Assembly (NCBI RefSeq): GCF_001640805.2
Contig: NC_066833.1
Location: 11,518,522-11,582,521, forward strand
Direction: 5' to 3'
Source of the DNA: Lates calcarifer
Lineage: Eukaryota; Chordata; Actinopteri; Centropomidae
Length of the DNA: 64,000 nt
Shown: in pieces, positions 1-61,104 of the stretch
Position numbering within the stretch: position 1 is the first letter of the stretch
Layout of the letters: the number at the start of each line of letters is the position of its first letter
Translations under genes and position numbers: made by a program
Notes under the pieces: generated by a model
Database searches by the model: none
Told to the model about the DNA's origin: nothing
What the model saw: only the letters and a program-made list of their open reading frames with translations

Positions 1-35
1 ATTATCTTTTTGAAATGCTAATTCTCTCCCCCCAG

Positions 36-49276
<49,241 letters not shown>

Positions 49277-50350
49277 CCTAACTTTACACTTTGTACTTTT
49301 TTTCTACCACAGTGTATAATATGAAGGAGGAAACAAGAATTTTTCTATTTCCTATGAGGCTCTTAGATTTTACTGGTTTAGCATCAGCATAATGTCCTTG
49401 TTGGTGTGCTGAAGAGTTTTATTTTCCATTTACTGTTTGCTTTCTAATGTTTGTCAAACATAAGTTATACAGCACTATACTGTATACTGTGTGACATTGA
49501 AGTAAAGCTGCTGATTTGCAAAAACTTTATTAACGCCATAAGCCACACTTGTGCACAGTTTAAACCTTAAAATGCAGTGCTAGAATTTGTATCCATACCT
49601 GTTTCTAAGTGGAATAAGAACGCTGTAGTTTTGTGAAGATAATGAAGGCTCAATGAACAAATATATTGTAAGTATCGCAGAGAGGAGTTACGTGGCTTTT
49701 TCTGTTTGGGTTTTTTGTGTTGTTGTCTATTGATGTTTTTTCATGTCATGTGACATATGGTCTGTGCAGAGCTTCACAACTGAGCAGTGAAGTTTGATAC
49801 TTTTGAGGTTTTGTCTTTCATTTTTCCTCAGTACCTAATGAATCTACTGACTGGATCTCCAGTGAAGGCCATAATATCAAGATAATCTTTTCTCACACAG
49901 TATGTAATTCAATAGGTCTTCTGTCTTTTCCATTTCTATGGATTTCAAACTCCATTCACTCTGTTTCCACAATAATAGACCTATGAACTTATCTTTTGAT
50001 GAAAGAGATTGAAGCCCACCTTGAATGTTCTCTGATCAGATCCCCAGATCTTGTACTGTACACTGAAAAGACAGATACTGAATACCATATTTTTCTAGGT
50101 CATATGTCAACAGATGGATTTAAGATGTAGACAAGGAAGAGATTTACCACAGCTACAAAAAAGGTTATAAAGAGTTACTATTGAACACATCTGTTACTTA
50201 AGAAAAAAGATAAATATAAGAAATTTTCTAATTTTGTATTTGATTTGTATGTTGTTTGGCTGCTTGTATTTTGAAGAAATGTACTAAATGTAAGTAATTT
50301 TTATATAAAATGTAAATCGATATTGAATAAAGGTGGCTTATTTCCACTTT
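49277..50350 (+). other. lrp1b: lrp1b 3' untranslated region
   Basis: About 1.07 kb of AT-rich sequence runs from the stop codon to the first well-placed poly(A) signal. The end is inferred from that signal. A longer form using a later site is possible. Confidence 0.75.
50326..50331 (+). terminator. lrp1b: poly(A) signal AATAAA of lrp1b
   Basis: A canonical AATAAA lies 1,050 bases after the stop codon. Cleavage is expected about 15-25 bases downstream. Confidence 0.75.
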
Positions 50351-53300
50351 GGGTCCCTTTCTCAGGCAACAGCAGGTCATAGCACACTTTCATTGTAGAG
50401 AGTATATACAAGAAAGTAGTAACAGTATGTGTGCAGTCCTATCAGACTATTCAACTAGTGATCAAACTGGCAGAGCTGTTACATGACCACTGACCTAACA
50501 AGTCAATCGCCAATGTGGGGTCTTTTACCTGCTGCACAGAGGAAGGTGGCTGATGAGAGATTATTACCCTCCCTGTGTGTGCAAGAAGGCCAACACCATT
50601 TGTCACCTGGTGGTGGGGACACAGCATCAGTGCCTCTTGCTGAATGATAATTCAGTCTCCTTTAGCTTTACCCACAATGGCTGTCTTTCCACACACTTCA
50701 CCTCCTCCCTCGCCATGGCAACCAGAGGAGGTAGTGGCACTCCTGCCCTTTCTCCATCTGTCTGGGCGAACGGCTGGATCTGCCAGCACACCCTCCCCAC
50801 TGCATTTTGATGATGTAGAAATAGTTGCCACAGTTTCCAGCTTCCTTAATTGTCCTCCACAGTAAAACTTGTAGCAATGAAGGCACAAGCCAGAAATCTG
50901 CAGTGAGTTCCAAAATACAGTAGTGATGCCCATATTAATCTTTTTAAGTTGTCCTCCATTTTCTACTTCACAAATGCACCTAAAATCACAAAAAAAGACA
51001 AAAAATAAAAATAAAAAACAGTCATAGTCATAGATAGGACTTTTTTTCTCCCATCCAGGCACTGACTTTGGTTGCTAATGGCATTTCATGTCTTACTATC
51101 AGTGTCATCTGTGGACATTGTTAGAAAGAGTGGAAACACAAGATGGATGACCAGTTTTTCCTCTTTGAGTAGTAAAAGCACTGAGTAACTTGTGTGGTCA
51201 TTTTTGTCTTGGATAAGAGAAGAGAAAGTGCAGCTTCACTTCTGGAAGGCTCTGCTATAACTTTAGCCAAGCGATCAAGTGCTGTGAACTACTTCAAGCA
51301 ATCTGGATCAAAACTGCTGGATTTGATCCAGATCACTTGCATTTCAGTATCTTATTGCAAAGTTACATTTAATGATGTATTAACATGAATAAAGAGTGCA
51401 AAAGTGGCCAAAGACAATATGGTTGATTCTGCAAAGCTGCACAGCTTTTATCAATAGTTGCAGTTGGAGTTTAAGTTATTTTAGGTGGTCAGGTGTGTGG
51501 ATGTCATGTCAGAACAGGTAAGGTCACTGGCATTTGGAGTGATTCTGAGGCATGGATAGATATGAAAAAAATTACTGGTTGAATCATTTGTACAAGAGAT
51601 GAGCAGCAGTAAATCCATTAGACAAGAATTGGTTCCTGAAAATAACTCATTATGCTTACAGAAATCTAATGACACTTCATTCATGTTCTGACTCTCATTT
51701 TTAAATGAAACTAGGACAGTGCTTTGTCTGTCTCACACTGAGCATATTAAACAACCAAAATAAAAAGATTTGAAATTTTTGTTTCATAAAGAATAAAACA
51801 CTTTTTAAACCAGGAGCTCCTCAAAACTTGCAACTCTATACCTGGATGATGTAAACACAGCAATGTGCCCACTGATAAAATGACTGACAACTGGGAACAT
51901 GTGTCTACAGACTTTGAAATGTTTTAGAGCTGTCTGCAGTTGTTCAGCAGAAAAGTAGGATATTGGAATATGAAAACAGATTCATACGTATGATTTGGTC
52001 AGTACAGACTCTACATTCTAAAATGCTGATGAGCCGGTTCTTTGAATCCATTCAAGGACCAAATGATGATGATTTGCACATTCTAGTCCTAGTTACCATT
52101 AATTGCACTTAACATTTTTGCCTCATTCCTTATCACTTTAATAGCACACAGTTTTGTAGGGACTAATGATGAATAATTTACCTAAAACATCAGAGTAATT
52201 CAGTTGAAAGCAATAATTCACCGAATTGACATGACGCTGGCCACTTAATATTTCTGAACAGTCTCACGTCCTCTCATGCAACTACAGACACTGTTACATT
52301 TGCTTATGTTTTTCTTTTGACTTGAAGCGCCATGGTACAAAGAACTATTTGGTAACATTTTTCTGAATCATGTTTTCCTACAAACAGAGAGGAACAGCCA
52401 TGTCAAAAGGAAGGATAAAAGAGAAAAAAACTAAAATGTGAGAAACATAAAATCATAAAATTTAAAATTTAAGGTGACCAAGTTTTAATAGTGTTAATTG
52501 TTAACACTGGTAGACTTTTTGTGATAATGGATAAATCAGTGAGGGAATACAGTATATGCAGAGTGAAGGAGAGAAAGTGTCCTGTGATGTTTTATAGACG
52601 CACATGTACAGTACAAGTTTGCTCAATACAAGAGTCTTCAGCTGATGAAGATTTTCCTCTCAGCAGCACTGGGGGGAACAGCTGCTGGTCCACTCACTCA
52701 GCGCCTAAAGTGCATCAAAAGAAGAGAAAAACAGAAAATTGAAAACAAGTCCCGAACTAAAAGATGGCTGGCACTCCCCTCCCCTCACCTTGCTTATTGA
52801 TTTTTTGTCACTTTCCCACTTAGCAAGCATCACCATTCTCCTGCATAAACATCAGAAAAACCCAGAGGGCTCATCTCTCGGACAGAATCAATAACAGCAG
52901 GAGTCGTATTCACATTATAAACAACAGGTCCTGCATACTCATCCTACAGTCTGCACCAAAGCTGCTTATCTCTTAGTGTGCGGTGAGCGGGAGAGAGACT
53001 GTAAGAGTAACTAACTGAGGAAGAATGTGGTGATGGAAGCAACTGCAAACTTATATTTAGTTAACATCTCAACACTAAAATTGACGCTTTGAGCTTTAAA
53101 AGGTGACACTAACTTTCACTGTTACAATTTATAGGGATTAAATGAGAGTAGTAGAAAGTAGAAATTTTACATGACAACAGCACATGGTAGCTGCATTACT
53201 AGAAATAAGTTCAAATTTAGAGAAGAGTGAGAAATTTTATTTCAATTTTGAACCAAGGATGATCATCAGGATACATCCTCTGCAGGGCATGGATATATGT

Positions 53301-55562
53301 ACAAAATGTGAATCCAGACTAGACTATTATAGACTTTTTTCATATAATTTATCAAAGTAGCCAACATTAAATTTTTGGTTGGACTGACATGACCCAGCCC
53401 CACATACGGAACATTTTGTGCCCAGTTTGTCCCTCACAGGAATGTAGTGTAAGTTGGACTAAAATTAAGTCTAGGTTCAGGCTTAATTCCTGTCAGGGAA
53501 AGCCTGAAAATTAAAGAAATGTTTCTTTTGCTTGTGCTGCAAACCATTAGACTAGTAATTTTGTTTTATTACACAAAATAGGCATTTATGCATAACATTA
53601 TAGGGACAGTTTTTTACAGGGTCATGAAAGTTGGCATCATATTTTTCATAATGTTAATTATTAAAAAGCACAGTTAACAGTAAGAACCAAGATCATATAT
53701 CTGGAGGTTGGGGGTGGAAGGTAGGCATGCAGACCTTGTGGAAATGGTTTGGAAATCACAGGAAATCACAAATTCTATCATTGAAAGGGTTCATGAATCA
53801 GTTTTATTGCCAAGCATTTTAGAATGTCTGCTTTGTCCTGAAAAGATGTGTCAAATGTATTCTGAAGCTTTTCTACCCGCTTCCATTTATCTTATTTCTG
53901 AAGGCTGTTCACTAAAGAATGGATCTATTGTTCTAAAAATGTTGGTCAACAAGTCGCTGTGTTTACATGCAGCAGGCACAGCCCAACGTGGAGGATGTTC
54001 TGTGTCCTCACAAACCTTGAGTAATGACTGGATTAAGGGGGGAAATGGGGCTGAATTGTAATCCCAGCAGTGAAAGCTGCTCTTTCAGTAAGCTTGGCCA
54101 ATAAATCTTTGGGAAGGTCCACTCTTTCTTTGGCAGCTTTTATGTTTCTATAACAATTCCACTCTCAGTCCTTGATCACAGCAGTATGCGGCTCTAAAGA
54201 CCACATACTGATTGGGTACTGCTTATTTTATCCCCTTAATTCTGACACTTTGACACCTGCATTTACTATAGGACACATTTCTAAAAACAGATTACGTAAT
54301 GCTTTTTAGAGAGCAAAAGAAAAGGAACAAAAGACAAAACAGCAGAAAACAAACAAAACAAGATTATTCAAGATAAACAAGACTCTAACCTAACCCACTC
54401 CTACTCACCATCTTCATTTACATTCATTAGAAATTCACTCCAGTCATGAAATTCAACACATAAATGTAAGAGCAATGATAAAATACTATAAACATACATA
54501 TAGTTACAGATGATTCCGACATTAGATATATCACATAACTCCCTGATTCTGTGGACTGGCTCAAGATTATGGGGAAAAAAGAAGAAAATATTGTGTAAGC
54601 AATGAAGCTCAATAGGTCCTCATACCTAGAATACAAAATAATAATAAGAATTTTTAAAAAATCATAGCAAAAACATGTATGACATATCTGTTTCATTTGT
54701 TAGGAACACAAAGGCATAAAAAACATTGATCTGAAAGGATTGTAAATTGTCAATACAACATGCAATATATTTTCTCCTTTACTGCAACTGTCATGAATGT
54801 AAACAAAGCAATCTACCAGGGGAGACTGACGCACTGGACCCAAAAAAATTCCCACATTCCCACATAGGATGCATGTCAGTAGCAAATAGTTTCTAGGTGT
54901 ATAGGGGACTTTGGGAACTTCTTAGTTAGCATTGTTTCCTGGCATGCCAAGTAGACTTTAGAATTAATTGACCTTTTCTGCCAGATTGGTGATAAAGATT
55001 ACGAGAGTTTGGAGAAGTAAGTCCACACTCTCTGTTCACATATAGATCATAATCTTGAAAAAAACATGAATATACAAATGTAACAAAAGGCAGGTTACAA
55101 AGGTTGGTACCAGATGAGACCATACTATGTGCATTGCCGTGTATTAAAGATCCACAATAACAGTCTCAATAAAACCCTGACTCTCAGAGTCATTATTTGC
55201 ACAACCACAAGAGGCCATGTGTCATAGGTCAAACTTGACAACTCATGTCCTTGCCCATAGGTCCAGCAGGTCTTGAACTTTCCTCTGTTCCACTGCATAC
55301 GGTCTATACAACAAATGAACTCTGAATGCATCTTTTGTTGTTTTTTCTTTTTTAAAAAAACCTTGTCAGCAGGCTTTACTTACATGTGGCAACCCCATTG
55401 CCACTGGTGAAACTAGCCATGGACTGAACTGACAACAAAGAAACTTTTGAAATAAAAAACAGTTTTAACACAGGTATGCCATATTTCCTATGGTACAGTA
55501 AGTGGCTGTGGTATGAATGTAATAATTTTCTTGAGTCTCAGCACACAGTATTTCACCTCCAC
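50351..55562. other. intergenic stretch, nothing recognised
   Basis: About 5.2 kb with no exon-like open frames bounded by splice sites, no RNA gene and no repeat family that I can name. Open frames on both strands (for example 50652-51062 minus and 53708-54061 plus) lack recognisable domains and are probably chance. Distal regulatory DNA is possible but not visible. Confidence 0.5.
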
Positions 55563-55664
55563 CCAGGCGCGAACTGGTCACTGGGAAGTTTAGGAATTTC
55601 CCTGATGGGCTTGTAAGGGCCGGGCCGGCTGGTCAACTTTCCCAGCCGTGGCCTGCAGCGTTAC

Positions 55665-55870
55665 AATGGCTGTGTCCGAAATCACTCACTACTCACTATG
55701 TAGTGCACTATATAGTGAGTTTGCCATTTTGTAGTGTTGTTCGAATGTATAATGAGAATTATTATACCCTATATAGTGGACTACAAGTATCCCACAGTGC
55801 ATCGTAAAAAGTAGTGTACAACCAATGGTCACTAACCAAGCCATGTATTCTATCATGCATTGTATTTGTG
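55665..55870. repeat. dispersed fish MITE-like repeat
   Basis: GTGTCCGAAATCACTCACTA, CTCACTATGTAGTGCACTAT, ATAGTGAGTTTGCCATTTTG and TATAGTGGACTACAAGTATC resemble a common fish DNA element starting with TGTCCGAAATC and full of CACTATATAGTG palindromes. The exact right end is unclear. Confidence 0.55.
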
Positions 55871-56419
55871 CTGTGTTACCAGTTGTTCTTGCAATTATTG
55901 AAATATATCGATCTCATTGTGGAAAACCTACACAGCTGTTCTGTGCTTTTTATTTAAAAATATGACTGTTCCCCTCAATATGTCAGACTGTTTTGTAAGC
56001 CTATAACCCTTTACATACTCTGCCAGAGTTATGCTGTTCTAAACATTTAAGGTAAAAATGTATGAAAAAGAAACATCCAGGGCAATGTGTTCAGATGTAT
56101 GGGGGAGAAGTTACTCATGGAGAACAACACCTCTGGGGAGCTCACTTTTTTAGAAAAACCTCTGTTTCATTAAGACCCACATACTTGAGAATAGAAAACA
56201 TGGGCCACCACATTGTCAGGAGAGCAAAAGAGGTGAAACAGAAAGGATAATAAATATGACCTATGAGGGCATTACTTCTTCTATAATAACAAATTCCTGA
56301 ACTGATGAACAGCCATCTGGAAAATACGCAGAATGAGTTGTGTTTCCGCATACGTAGTTCCACGCATGAGCAGAGCGGATAATGCTTCCGGGTACGTTGA
56401 ATGTTTTTTAAGACCAAAC

Positions 56420-56560
56420 AGAGGCGGTTGCTAGCCAATCAGCGGTTTATTGCCAACGTTGGGCGTCGTATGTCGTCATTACGTGCTTCGTCATTGGCTA
56501 CGGGAGGAGCGCAGAGAGGCGGAGAAATGAAGGTGGGAACTAGATTTAAACAAAGTTTGG
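56420..56560 (+). promoter_or_regulatory. CpG-rich promoter with CCAAT boxes
   Basis: The segment is far richer in CpG than its surroundings (GGGCGTCGTATGTCGTCATT, ACGTGCTTCG). It has CCAAT at 56435-56439 and the inverse ATTGG at 56493-56497, as in NF-Y-driven TATA-less promoters. TTTAAA at 56545 downstream of GGTGGGAACTAG resembles a cell-cycle CHR element. It stands immediately before a first exon with a good donor. The assignment is inferred from sequence alone. Confidence 0.5.
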
Positions 56561-56728
56561 AGCGTTGCTTCTGTTTGCTAGTACTGTGAGAAAACGTCCT
56601 TACTGAGGAGGTCTGGATGGCAAAACAAGCTCTGGAGCTGCTTTTTTTGTCGAACACGAGACGCTGAACATGCCTGCGGTGTGAAGATAAGGTAAACAGT
56701 TAGTGGTTAGCTTTAACATCGGAGATGG

Positions 56729-57245
56729 TTAGCATTACCGGCGAGCGTTAGCATTAGCAATACCGTGTAATGGTATTTTTGAATTCCATTTTCAGTCACT
56801 TACATCGCGTCAGTAAGAGTGTGTGTGTGTTTCTGAGACAGAGGCGTCCCTGGCATGAGTTGTGGGCACCTAACGTGGACGGATAATTTCACAATGGGCT
56901 CTTGGCCATTTGTGTAAATCCCCTTTTGTATATCTTTATGGTCACTTTACCGACATTTTACATTTCTTTGTCATTTTGTGTTCCATCCTGATCATTTTAA
57001 TTTCGTTTATGATGGTTTATCGTGTCGTTGTCATTTGTTTGTGGCTATTTGTGGTCGTTTTATATCATTTTGTATGGCTGTTTTACACCTGAGTGTTAGC
57101 ATTAGCATTGGCGACTAGCTTTAGCATTAGCAATACTGTGTAATGGTGTTTTTAAATTCCAATTTCAGTCACTTATATCGCGTTGGTGTATCAAGTGTGT
57201 TTGTGTTTCTGTGACTAAAGTGTCCCCGACATGAGTTGTGGAGGG
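56729..57245. repeat. imperfect direct duplication, about 365-bp offset
   Basis: The block 56729-56870 (TTAGCATTAGCAATACCGTG, TAATGGTATTTTTGAATTCC, TTCAGTCACTTACATCGCGT, ATGAGTTGTGG) recurs at about 57094-57245 with point differences. It lies in the first intron of the putative non-coding gene. Confidence 0.75.
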
Positions 57246-58603
57246 TGGTAACTGTTAAGTGGTCAATTACAATTACATGGCAGATATTGTACTGCTTCTT
57301 TTTATAATTTTGTGCTCTATCTTGGTCGTTTTAAGTCAGTTTATAGCGCATTATCATGTCAATGTGATCATTTTGTGTATTTGTGGTGGTATTGCATTGT
57401 TTTGCGTTTCTAGCTAGCTGCTTTACATCTACTTACATTTAGTTTCTTTGTGGTTGTTTTGCATTCTAATGTGCCTTTGTAGTTTTACATCTATTCCAGG
57501 CCATTTAACATTTCTTTGAGGGCATTTTGTATTTCAGTGTGGCAGATAAGCATCTCTTTGTGATCGTTTTGCGACCCAGTTTTTTTTGTCTCTTTATAGT
57601 TTTGTGTGTCTTTGTAGCTTTGTGGTAGTAATCTGTCCATAGCTATCAACTGATCCCCTGTTGTGTATATTATTGATTAGAAATTATTTGTGGTGACTTG
57701 AGACCTTATTGAGTTCAGTTTTGTGTCAGATATAAGCTTGAAAACTAGATTTTAGCTCTGTGCACATCCACAAGTTTTATGCCTCAGGAGTAGGTCACAA
57801 TGAATGATCTGAGATTACTGTTGGAAATGATTATATAAACTATTTTAAAAATTGCTTTTCTCTCTGAAATCAGTAAAGTCATATTGTAGTAACACAATTA
57901 AGTTATTCACCTCAAAACTTAAAGGGTGATTGTCAAGCTTCTAGTGTGTTTCAGTGTTGTATTCTTCTACACTCAGGTTTTGGAGGTGAACTATTCTTTA
58001 TTAATCAGGTTATTTGGTTTGCGAGCATTGCACTTGTGTTTTCCAGGTTCACAGGTTCAGCTGCTGCAGGCTGGTCAGAAACACCAGCTCTCAGCTTACA
58101 AGCCAAACAGGTATATTTCCTAAAGACTTACCAAGTCTGAAAAAAATGTGCCAATGAGATGACCAATTTTTAATAAAACTCAAAGTAGTTGTCAGTTAAT
58201 TGTCTGCATGTGGACTCAAGTATAATTAAAAATACCATAAATTAAAACCCTGCTTTCAAAAATGTACTAAAGTGAAAGGTTTTATTTTGCAGTTCACAGT
58301 AATATACATGATTCTTTAAGTGATTAGTTGATTGACAATTAATATAGAAGTTTAAGATTATAAGATAATAATTTTTAATTTTTACCAAATATTTATTGTT
58401 ATTGATTCTTAAAGGTGTAATGCTTTTATTTGTCATATGTGACAGTAAACAGCCCATTTTCTGAGACATTCTAACGTTTGGAAAATATTCTGGTTTGGCT
58501 GTACTGTTGAATATGTGTGTTTTAGTGTTAAACTGTTGATTAGGAAAAGGTCATAGTGTATTGATCATTTTCCCTTGTATATTTCTCTTTTTATTTCCTC
58601 CAG

Positions 58604-58861
58604 GTGTCACCACTTCATCCACGATCGCAGAGTCTTCATACAGTGAAGTAGTTCTGTAGTTCTCAATCGCAGTGACTGAGTCCCTGATTTGAAGGCATCA
58701 TCCGCAGTCAGAGAAAGATGATCACAGAGACATTGTCTGCGATTACAGAGACGTAGTCCACCATTGCAGAGACGTCATCCACAATCACAGACATGTAGTC
58801 CGCGTTCGCAGAGTCTACATACAGTGAAGAAGTTCTCTGAGACCAAGACAGAGGCCTCCAG
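58604..58861 (+). repeat. 21-nt-repeat exon block, copy 1
   Basis: It opens after TTTCCTCCAG with GTGTCACCACTTCATCC. From about 58715 it carries tandem 21-nt units of the form ATTGTCTGCGATCACAGAGAC. It ends GAGGCCTCCAG. Unlike the other copies it is followed by GGTTAAAC, not GTAATTC, so its donor is missing. Confidence 0.7.
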
Positions 58862-59325
58862 GGTTAAACTGTTGATAAGGGATTGGGAGTAGTGTATTGA
58901 TCATTTTCCTTCATTTCCTCCAGGTTTCACCACTTCATCCATGATCACAGAGAGTCTTCATACAATGAAGTTCTTTGCCTCCAGGTAATTCACAAACTGC
59001 TTTACATCAACTGTCCCAACACATAGCACTGACATTAAATTATATATCTTCAGTAACTGATCTGAAGTCTGAATCTACAGTTCAAAGAAAATGAAGAATT
59101 TAAACATCAGCTCTCTGTCGCTCCCTCTTTCTCTCACTTTCTCATTAGTATAGTAAATCATAAAATGTGAAGAACCTATTCAGTTCAATGTCACTAGAAA
59201 CACTGTAGTGTAGCAGCTGTAATGTTGAATATTTCTCTGTGTTTTCATGGTTAAACTGTTGATGAGGAATAGGTAGTAGTGTATAAATCATTTTCCTTTG
59301 AACGTTTCTCTTTGATCTCTTCCAG

Positions 59326-59537
59326 GTGTCACCTCTTCACCATGACATCGTCCACAATCTCCAAGACATTGTCGACGATCAGAGATATTGGCCATGATCT
59401 CAGAAACATTGTCTGCGATCACAGAGACGTAGCCCACCATTGCAGAGACATCGTTCACGATCACAGACACGTAGTCTGCGCTCGCAGAGTCTACATACAG
59501 TGAAGAAGTTCTCTGAGACCAAGACAGAGGCCTCCAG
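59326..59537 (+). repeat. 21-nt-repeat exon block, copy 2
   Basis: Seven 21-nt units (one shortened by 2 nt) lie between CTCTTCCAG and the donor GTAATTC. One frame of the central units reads RDIGHDL, RNIVCDH, RDVAHHC, RDIVHDH, RHVVCAR, then a stop. The 2-nt loss breaks this frame relative to the earlier units, so coding use is doubtful. Confidence 0.8.
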
Positions 59538-59607
59538 GTAATTCACCGACACAGAGCACTGACATTAAATTGTTTATGTTCAGTATTCAGTATATCAATA
59601 AAGTGTA

Positions 59608-59694
59608 ACATTTTTTGATGCCTTACTATACTAAGATATTTTTGGACACCTTTTTCACCTTTTGACCATTTTGACGCCTTACTATGCTATGACG
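59608..59694. repeat. isolated degenerate monomers of the 38-bp satellite
   Basis: TTTTTTGATGCCTTACTATA and, 60 bases on, TTTTGACGCCTTACTATGCT share the core of the array at 61905-64000. Confidence 0.75.
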
Positions 59695-60563
59695 TGGCTT
59701 AAGGCAAAGGAACTAACTTAAAGCAGCCATCTTACCTTTGTTTTCCAGTCACACACAGTGTTTGTGGGTTAGGTTTAGATTTTGTGTTTGTCATTTCATT
59801 CTGGTATTTTGAGAAAAATATATCTAAGTTAAAGTTTTTATTATGCAAGTCACAGTAATATACATGATTCCTTCAGTGATTAGTTGATGATTATCTTAAA
59901 TCTCATAGTATAATAGAAATTAAGATTTGAGATAATCATTTTAGTTAATTTTTCCCAAATATTTATCATTATTGATTCTTAAAGATGTGATGCTTTTTCT
60001 TGTCATATGTGACAGTAAATAACATATTTTCTGAGTTACTCTAACATTTGGAAAATGTTCCAGGTCGCCTGTAATGTTGAATCTTTACGTGTGTTTTGGG
60101 GTTAAACTGTTGATAAGGGATTGGGAGTAGTGTATTGATCATTTTCCTTCATTTCCTCCAGGTTTCACCACTTCATCTATGATCACAGAGAGTCTTCATA
60201 CAATGAAGTTCTTTGCCTCCAGGTAATTCACAAACTGCTTTACATCAACTGTCCCAACACATAGCACTGACATTAAATTATATATCTTCAGTAACTGATC
60301 TGAAGTCTGAATTTACAGTTCAAAGAAAATGAAGAATTTAAACATCAGCTCTCTGTCGCTCCCTCTTTCTCTCACTTTCTCATTAGTACAGTAAATCATA
60401 AAATGTGAAGAACCTATTCAGTTCAATGTCACTAGAAACACTGTAGTGTAGCAGCTGTAATGTTGAATATTTCTCTGTGTTTTCATGGTTAAACTGTTGA
60501 TGAGGAATAGGTAGTAGTGTATAAATCATTTTCCTTTGAACGTTTCTCTTTGATCTCTTCCAG

Positions 60564-60744
60564 GTGTCACCACTTCACCATGACATCGTCCACAATCTCC
60601 AAGACATTGTCTACGATCAGAGATATTGTCCATGACCTCAGAAACATTGTCTGCGATCACAGAGACATAGTCCACCATTGCAGAGACATCGTTCATGATC
60701 ACAGACACGTAGTCTGTGCTCGCAGAGTTGCAGGAGGCCTCCAG
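60564..60744 (+). repeat. 21-nt-repeat exon block, copy 3
   Basis: The same block as 59326-59537, 1,238 bases downstream. Heptad-like translation RDIVHDL, RNIVCDH, RDIVHHC, RDIVHDH, RHVVCAR stays open to the donor. About 31 nt present in the other copies (the TCTACATACAGTGAAGAAG part) are missing. Confidence 0.8.
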
Positions 60745-60796
60745 GTAATTCACAAACAGCTTTACATTAACTGTCTGAGACTGACATTAAATTATG

Positions 60797-60872
60797 TTCA
60801 GACGTTTTTTGATGACTTACTGTACTGTGTATTTTTAAATAATTTTTGAGGCCTTACTTTACTGTGACACTT
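60797..60872. repeat. isolated degenerate monomers of the 38-bp satellite
   Basis: GACGTTTTTTGATGACTTAC and TTTTTGAGGCCTTACTTTAC are diverged copies of the satellite core, lying just before the terminal exon of the putative non-coding gene. Confidence 0.6.
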
Positions 60873-61039
60873 ATTCCGCTATTTCTATTTTGCTATTATT
60901 ATTTGCAGTATCAGTACTCAAATCCAATCTATTACTGTGCATGTAGTCTTATTTACACTGTTTGTATTTACACTCTTTTTATATTGTGTTTATATCATGC
61001 CTTCTTCTATTTTTGCTGCTGCAACACTGAATTTACTCA

Positions 61040-61045
61040 AATAAA
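61040..61045 (+). terminator. poly(A) signal AATAAA of the putative non-coding gene
   Basis: A canonical AATAAA lies 131 bases into the inferred terminal exon (60909 on). Confidence 0.5.
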
Positions 61046-61104
61046 TATTTCTGAACACAGAATATTTTGCCAGTCTATTTAATATTGTGTGGTAGTGAAT
61101 ATTT

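Larger units (their letters stand above)
58279..60099. repeat. older duplication, about 1.55-kb offset
   Basis: 58279-58560 (CAGTAATATACATGATTC, AAATATTTATTGTTATTGATT, TCATATGTGACAGTAAA, TTTGGAAAATATTC) recurs at about 59837-60110 with more divergence than the 1,238-bp duplication. The block was therefore duplicated at least twice. Confidence 0.75.
58863..60830. repeat. 1,238-bp tandem duplication
   Basis: The sequence starting GTTAAACTGTTGATAAGGGA at 58863 recurs at 60101, an offset of 1,238. The offset holds at the exon pairs 58924/60162 and 59326/60564 and at the intervening GTAATTC donors. Similarity fades around 59600 and 60830. The second copy lacks about 31 nt near the end of its larger exon. 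Confidence 0.92.
56560..61065 (+). ncRNA. putative spliced non-coding RNA gene with repeat-built exons
   Basis: A consistent exon chain can be read. Exon 1 is about 56560-56691 (donor AAG then GTAAAC). Exon 2 is 58047-58110 (TTTTCCAG; donor CAG then GTATAT). A composite exon, about 58604-58984, follows. Then come 59326-59537, 60162-60222 and 60564-60744, each opening after a pyrimidine-rich CCAG and closing GCCTCCAG then GTAATTC. The terminal exon starts 60909 (TTTGCAG) and has AATAAA at 61040. No long open frame joins across them. Exon 1 holds only short ORFs such as MAKQALELLFLSNTRR. The exons are made of 21-nt repeats. I recognise no known gene. A decayed protein gene is the alternative. 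Confidence 0.4.

Noticed and set aside
50652..51062. Minus-strand open frame of 136 codons after lrp1b
   Set aside because: Starts from an A/T-rich hydrophobic run, has no domain and no splice context, and an overlapping plus-strand frame is equally long.
53708..54061. Plus-strand open frame of 117 codons in the intergenic region
   Set aside because: No similarity to any family I know, and no promoter or poly(A) signal nearby.
55563..55660. GC-rich patch (GGGCCGGGCCGGCTGG) as a promoter
   Set aside because: Short, with no downstream exon, and adjacent to a dispersed repeat. More likely part of a repeat.
59250..59275. C/D-box snoRNA start (TTGATGAGG)
   Set aside because: No matching D box with terminal stem at the right distance. 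The same string recurs only because of the duplication.
59279..60849. Open frames starting MYKSFSFERFSL as two protein genes
   Set aside because: The shared N-terminal part lies in the pyrimidine tract upstream of the exon acceptor, so the frames cross a likely splice site. They are similar only because of the tandem duplication.
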